From Colimorpha sp045591485 (lineage in GTDB: Bacteria > Bacteroidota > Bacteroidia > Bacteroidales > P3), in assembly GCA_045591485.1 (NCBI GenBank), contig JAZNSV010000059.1:1-30981 (forward strand): 30,981 nt of DNA, read 5' to 3'. The notes under the pieces are model-generated. The model was not told the DNA's origin. It saw only the letters and a list, made by a program, of their open reading frames with translations, and made no database searches. Position numbers and translations under genes: made by a program. Positions 25,985 through 30,981 of this stretch are shown here, in pieces (within the stretch, counting starts at the first letter, position 1; each line of letters begins with the position of its first letter).

Positions 25985-26018
25985 AAAGCCGCCCGACATG
26001 TCGGATGGCTTCCTTTTT
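25985..26018 (+). terminator. Hairpin with T run between ybaK and tRNA-Ala, + orientation
   Basis: AAGCC, CCGACA and their complements TGTCGG, GGCTT form a long stem with a two-base mismatched zone, followed by CCTTTTT on the + strand only. No + strand gene precedes it, so as a terminator it would face the tRNA/ybaK transcript. On the minus strand the hairpin sits in the leader of ybaK without a T run. Confidence 0.5.
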
Positions 26019-26021
26019 CGG

Positions 26022-26094
26022 TGGAGTAGATGGGACTCGAACCCACTACCTTTTGATTGCGAACCAAATGCTCTACCAGATGAGCTACTACCCC
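26022..26094 (-). tRNA. tRNA-Ala (anticodon CGC)
   Basis: A 73-base cloverleaf: acceptor GGGGTAG/CTACTCC with the G3-U70 pair that marks alanine, D arm GCTC/GAGC, anticodon stem TTTGG/TCAAA with a G-U closing pair, loop TTCGCAA giving anticodon CGC (reads GCG), T arm GTGGG/CCCAT, discriminator A. CCA is not encoded. Confidence 0.88.
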
Positions 26095-26104
26095 GGGGTT
26101 TATT

Positions 26105-26131
26105 AAAAAAGGGTCGTCAACCTGCGACCCT
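26105..26131 (-). terminator. Terminator-like hairpin between the two tRNA-Ala genes
   Basis: On the minus strand GGGTCG and CGACCC flank an 8-base loop, then six Ts. It ends only about 10 bases before the second tRNA, leaving no space for that tRNA's own promoter. It may be a leaky terminator or a processing signal. Confidence 0.75.
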
Positions 26132-26143
26132 CTCTTTATTTTG

Positions 26144-26217
<74 letters not shown>

Positions 26218-26241
26218 ATTCGTTTCTCTCGAAATCGGGTG

Positions 26242-26273
26242 CAAAAGTACAACCTTTTTTAGAACTGACCAAA
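26242..26273 (-). promoter_or_regulatory. Promoter of the tRNA-Ala genes
   Basis: On the minus strand TTTG (26273-26270), a 20-base spacer and TACTTTTG (26249-26242) match the Bacteroidota consensus in both boxes. The start should fall about 15-20 bases before the mature tRNA. Confidence 0.82.
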
Positions 26274-26327
26274 TTTATTTTGCATTTTTTTTGTATTTCG
26301 TTGATTTACACACCGATTAATTTTCAA

Positions 26328-27098
26328 TCACACGTTCCATGTAAAGCCGTCGAAGGGGTTCATACGGTCGAAAGTCTGTTCTTTTGAGCGCTCCTGCATC
26401 TGCTTGATGCGCTTCAGTCCGCGACGCCACAACCTGATATCGAACACCACGAAGACTATGAACAGCACAACGCAGAGACCGCCTACCACAAGGTTCTCCT
26501 CGTTGCCGTCGGCAAGGTTGCTCGCCACCATCAGCAGCGCGTCGTAGGTGCCGTGCAGCAGCATCGGGTAGAGGAACGCCTTCCACAGGTGGCGGCGCTT
26601 GTTGGCAGGGTCGAACTTGGCCAGCGACACGTAGTAGCCCATCGTGACGGCAAAGAGGAAGTGGGCCGGCACGGCAAGGATGCCGCGCATGAGGGCCGTC
26701 GTCATCGGGTCGCCCTCCTGCATCACATATCCTATGTTCTCCACGCAGGCAAAGCCCAGCGAGAGGTAGGCGGCATAAACGATGCCGTCGAAAAACTCGT
26801 CGAAATGCGGACTCTTCCAAATGACCAGCAGCAGAAGCAGAAGCTTGCAAAGCTCCTCGCTCGTTCCGGCCACAAGGTAGCCGTTGAAGATGCCGTTGAG
26901 CACGGGGAACAGCCCTGCGTCGGGACCGAACGGCATGACCACACCCTCCATCATGGCAGCCGGTATCACGCTCAGGCAGCCGACAAAGAACGTCAGCAGC
27001 AACTTGCCGAGCGGCTCGCGCTGGTATTTGTCTTTCTTGTATATGAAGTACAGCAGCACAAGGACTGGCAGTACGGCAGATATAAAGGCTATGTTCAT
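26328..27098 (-). CDS. PrsW family intramembrane protease
   Basis: A 256-residue membrane protein with about eight spans. Motifs of the PrsW/CPBP-like glutamic proteases are in order: GTSEELCKLLLLLLV (EExxK, about residue 80), SLGFACVENIGYV (FxxxEN), AVPAHFLFAVTMGYY (conserved His) and MLLHGTYDALL (second His). PrsW in Bacillus cuts the anti-sigma factor RsiW within or near the membrane. The substrate here is unknown; an ECF operon with small single-span proteins lies about 6 kb away, a link that is only suggestive. Residues after the last span are basic (RRGLKRIKQ). Single-gene unit with its own promoter. Confidence 0.92.
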   Translation of the reverse strand: MNIAFISAVLPVLVLLYFIYKKDKYQREPLGKLLLTFFVGCLSVIPAAMMEGVVMPFGPDAGLFPVLNGIFNGYLVAGTSEELCKLLLLLLVIWKSPHFDEFFDGIVYAAYLSLGFACVENIGYVMQEGDPMTTALMRGILAVPAHFLFAVTMGYYVSLAKFDPANKRRHLWKAFLYPMLLHGTYDALLMVASNLADGNEENLVVGGLCVVLFIVFVVFDIRLWRRGLKRIKQMQERSKEQTFDRMNPFDGFTWNV

Positions 27099-30000
27099 TG
27101 CACTATCGTTTGATGGGTGAAAAACGGTGCAAAGATACGACTTTTTTTCAAATCGGCAGAAATACGTTGATACGTCCTGTTGTTGATACGTTGATATGTT
27201 GGGACGTCGATATTATCGGGCATACACGAGGTATGCCCCTACGGCGCTTCATTTAACAACCTTTAACCTCTAATAGCAGGGCTCCTCTTCGGCCGTTGTA
27301 CGATACATGTACGATACATGAACGATACTTGTACGATTGCCAAACGTACAAATATCGTACATATATCGTTGAAGTATCGTACAACGGGTGAAGGGGTACA
27401 CTACATGATATTGATTTAGTGTGCATTAGACCGATTTTCAACGTTTTTCAGGCGTTAACCGACAGAATGACAGCCAATTGCCGTCCGTTTTTGGCCGTTG
27501 GAGTGAACTCGATTTGACATGAATCGACACAAAACTATCAGTATGGCATTCATATTCATTGGCGTGCATGCGCGTTCTAAAACCATCGGCCCGACCCCGA
27601 TGGCGACGGACCGCCCAGAGGATTGGATTTTATCATTTTTCCGCTCCGTGCAGCAAGGATGCAAGCCGTCAGGCCACGCTATAATGCGTTGTGCCACAAC
27701 AAAGAGAAAAATAAATTTTGTCACATACAAAATTGTTTATACTTTTGCACAATTTTTAAATAAAGAAAACCTAAAATAATAAAATCTCATTAAGATGAAA
27801 AAATTTATCAATTTGATTGCCTTTGCGGCGCTGCTCTTTGTGCCGGCATTGGCAAAAGCACAATGTGACGACGGCGAGCTGCAATGCTCGGTCACCATCA
27901 TCGCCACCGACGAATATGGCGACGGATGGAACGGCGCCCAAATCAGCGTCTACCAGGGCGAAACCCTGCGCGGCACGGTCACCGTGCCCAGCGACGGCGG
28001 CAGCGGCTACGGCAACATTCCGCACACTTTCGAGATTCCTGTGTGCAGCGGCGACTCTGTCACCTTCCAATGGACCTCTGGCAGTTACGACTACGAGTGT
28101 TCGTACACCATCCTCAATGGCAACGACGAAACCATCCACACCGGTTCGGGTGCCATGCAGACCGTCAGTGCCATGCCTGTTTGTCCCACCTGCATCAAGG
28201 TGCTGAACCTCAGTGCATCGGGATTAACCAACGAAGGCGCCACCATCAGCTGGGTAGGCAACGAGACAGCGCAAGGCTACCTCGTCTACCTCAACGGCGA
28301 ATTGACATCCGACAGCCCTGTGGCCGACACTTTCTACACATTCAGCGGCCTCGAGGCCAACACCGAGTACGCCTTCAGCGTGCGCACCTATTGCGGCGAC
28401 GAAGACACGGCAGCGGCCGTCAACGGCTCGTTCCGCACGCTGTGCGAACTGGGCAACTGCGAGGTGACCCTCCAAGTCAGTTCCTACTCATACGCCGGTT
28501 CTGTCAATGTGATGCAGAACGGAGGTTCCATCGCCAATGTCAGCTTCAGCTACAGCAGCGGCAACAGCCAGAGCGTTGAGATCTGCAATGGCGACAGCCT
28601 CGTGATGATCTACACCGCCCCGAGCTACTCCTACGGCACCACGACATGGACCGTCGTCGACGCCGGCAACAGCCCCATAGCCACCTTCACCAACAGCGCC
28701 GCCACCGGCGACACCGTGCTGGCCGTGGCCAACGGATGCCCCAGCTGCATGCCCGTAGCCAACCTCGTGGTCAGCGACGCCGACACCGACTACTTCACCG
28801 TCAGCTGGACCGGCCCCGACAACGCTCAGGGCTACATCCTGCTGCTCGACAGCGCCGAGGTCTCCGACTATGACGGCACCAGCACCGAATACACCGTCAG
28901 CGGTCTGACCAGCAGCGACCGCCACCTCATCCAGGTGCGCGTCGACTGCGGCGACGACGACTCCTCGGCCTGGCGCAGCATCAACGCCTCGGCCACCTGC
29001 ACCCGCTCGCACATCAGCGCCGACGACGACGCCGAATTCTACGAGACCCTCGAAGGCCTCGACGGCACCTTCGGCGAAACCGTCAGCGCCAGCGCCGACC
29101 ACACCGCCGGCAACGCCCTGCTCCCCTGCTGGTACTTCAGCAACAACTATGTATGGCTCAAAAACCAGGAAATCACCTTCGAAAGCGGTCATGCCGAATC
29201 CTACTTCTGCCTGCCCGTGATGGATGCCCCCATCAACACCCTCGAGTTCTCGTGGACCGGTAAAATCGGCAACGGTACCGACAGCCCCGACAGCGTGGTG
29301 ATCGGCGTGGCCGACTTCACCGGCGAGGTCGTCGAATGGATAGACACCCTCTACTACGTCAACCAGAGCCGCGCCGCTTGGGTCGACCACCCCTGGTACC
29401 GCTTCGAGCAGTATGAGGGCGAAGGCGTGCGTTTCGCTTTCAAAGTGCTCTTCTCCAGCAACTGGAACGCCTTCAAGAACTTCCACGTGCGCCAAATTCC
29501 GCAGTGCACCGCTCCCACCAACCTCACTGGCCACAACTACATCAACCCCGACAGCACCTACTTCACCTGGACCCCGCAGGGCGAGGCCGAAGAATGGCAG
29601 GTGGCCCTCGGCACACCTGAAGACGACGTCGACGGCCTGAGCTACACCACCGTCACCGAGCCTACCTACGTCATCCCCGCCAGCAGCCTCACCCTCGGCC
29701 AGCAGTACACCTTCTGGGTGCGCGCCAACTGCGAAGAGGCTCAGAGCGAATGGAAGAGCCACACCTTCTACAGCGGCACAGTCATAATGCCCGCTTCGGG
29801 CACCGACACCGTCAGCGGCTGCAACCTCGTCGTCTACGACAACGGCTACCAGGGCGTCTATAGCGGCACCTCCACCATCGTGGTGCGTCCGTCGCAGCCC
29901 GGCCAGCTGGTCGGCATCAGCGGCGGCTGGTTCCACAACTACTGCTACCAAGGCTCCTGCCAGGGCACCCTCACCATCTACGACGGCGAAGGCACCAATG

Positions 30001-30981
30001 GCACCGTGCTGCTCGCCATGGACAGCCGCGACACCATCAACGACACCATCCTCGGCGAAGAAGGCGCCATCACCATCCGCCTGCAGGCCGGTACCTTTGT
30101 CGGCAACGGCTGCGAAATCTTCACCTACTGCACCGACGCCCCCACCTGCCTCCGCCCGAAGCACCTGGCCGCCAACACCGACAACGGCGTCAGCCTCAGC
30201 TGGGACAACGCCAACGCCACCGACTACACCATCTATTATAAGGTCGACACCGCCAATGCCGAATGGCAGAGCGTGACCGCCACCGGCCTCACCCCCGACA
30301 CCACCACCTACACCTTCGACGAAGGCACCCTCGAACCCGCCACCAACTATGTGGTCAAGGTGGCCGGCGAGTGCGGCGAAGGCGACGTCTCGCTGCAGAG
30401 CGCCGAGACAAGCTTCCGCACCCCCTGCGAGGGCGAAAGCTGCCAGGTTTCGGTCAGCTTCAGCTACTCCTACTCCTACACCAACTACGAACTCATCCAG
30501 AACGGCTACAGCTTCGGCCAGACCAGCAGCGCCCGCACCTACGACGTCTGCTCCGGCATGCCCCTCACGCTGCGCACCCAGGCCGACAGCTACTACGATG
30601 ACGACATCGTGTTGACCAACGCAGCCGACATCGAGCTCTTCCGCGGCAGCATCGACATCGCCTACGACACCGTCATAGCCAACCCCTGCCCCTCGTGCCT
30701 GCCTGCCATCGGCATCCACACCGTCAGCGTGACGGCCACCGAGGCCACCATCAGTTGGAGCGCCATGGGCAGCAACACCGACTGGGTTGTCTACCTCAAT
30801 GGTGAAGAGGCCGGCTCGGCGAGCGACACCACCTACACCTTCACCGGCCTCACGGCCAACACCGTCTACACCGTGGGTGTGCGCGCCGACTGCGGCGAAG
30901 AGGACACCTCTGTGATGCGCACCACCGAGTTCCGCACCGCCTGCGAGGGCGGCAACTGCACCTTCAGCGTCGTGATGAGCG

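Overview
The window looks like chromosomal DNA from a fairly GC-rich member of the Bacteroidota, most likely order Bacteroidales. The evidence is the gene families (Bacteroidota-type LptE, LptC, LpxD, degenerate arginase-family protein, DUF2723, TSCPD protein), promoters of the Bacteroides form TAnnTTTG with a TTTG/TTG box about 19-20 bases upstream, few recognisable Shine-Dalgarno sites, and a large repeat-built secreted protein with cysteine-framed Fn3 modules. I see no rRNA, CRISPR array, insertion sequence or prophage.

Layout. 1-286 holds a 101-bp sequence present twice, each copy ending in a strong intrinsic terminator. 348-3982 (+) is a compact run: degenerate arginase-family protein, a 56-residue protein, lptE and a DUF2723 membrane protein. 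16219 down to 3998 (-) is one long ten-gene run: pth, coaX, an outer-membrane barrel protein, a periplasmic helical-repeat protein, lptC, lpxD, two SGNH hydrolases, an MBOAT acyltransferase and an LtaS/MdoB-like sulfatase-fold transferase. From lptC onward the genes abut, overlap by 4 bases or are separated by 4-6 bases, so envelope lipid/LPS genes appear translationally linked to a surface acylation and phosphotransfer set. This is the best candidate for an interesting system here.

16698-18960 (+) is a membrane protein, a winged-helix regulator and creD. Its convergent neighbour (20639-18957, -) is a four-gene ECF sigma factor operon with two single-span membrane proteins and a lipoprotein. 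21115-20762 (-) is a DUF1294 protein with a very basic insert. 21272-22363 (+) is a probable DUF5692 multi-span protein with a clear terminator. 23331-22420 (-) is a second membrane-protein plus winged-helix module whose promoter is overlaid by ATAAAC/GTTTAT half-sites. 25960-23581 (-) is a four-gene run: YbaK-type tRNA deacylase, TSCPD protein, nucleoside-hydrolase lipoprotein and a UDG-superfamily glycosylase. Directly upstream are two tRNA-Ala genes (anticodons CGC and GGC), then a PrsW-type intramembrane protease.

27099-27794 is a long non-coding stretch rich in palindromes. It leads into a consensus promoter and a large secreted multidomain protein that runs off the right end. Two roughly 95-100 bp near-perfect palindromes (16355-16454 and 27293-27387) look like intergenic repeat elements built from the same short words.
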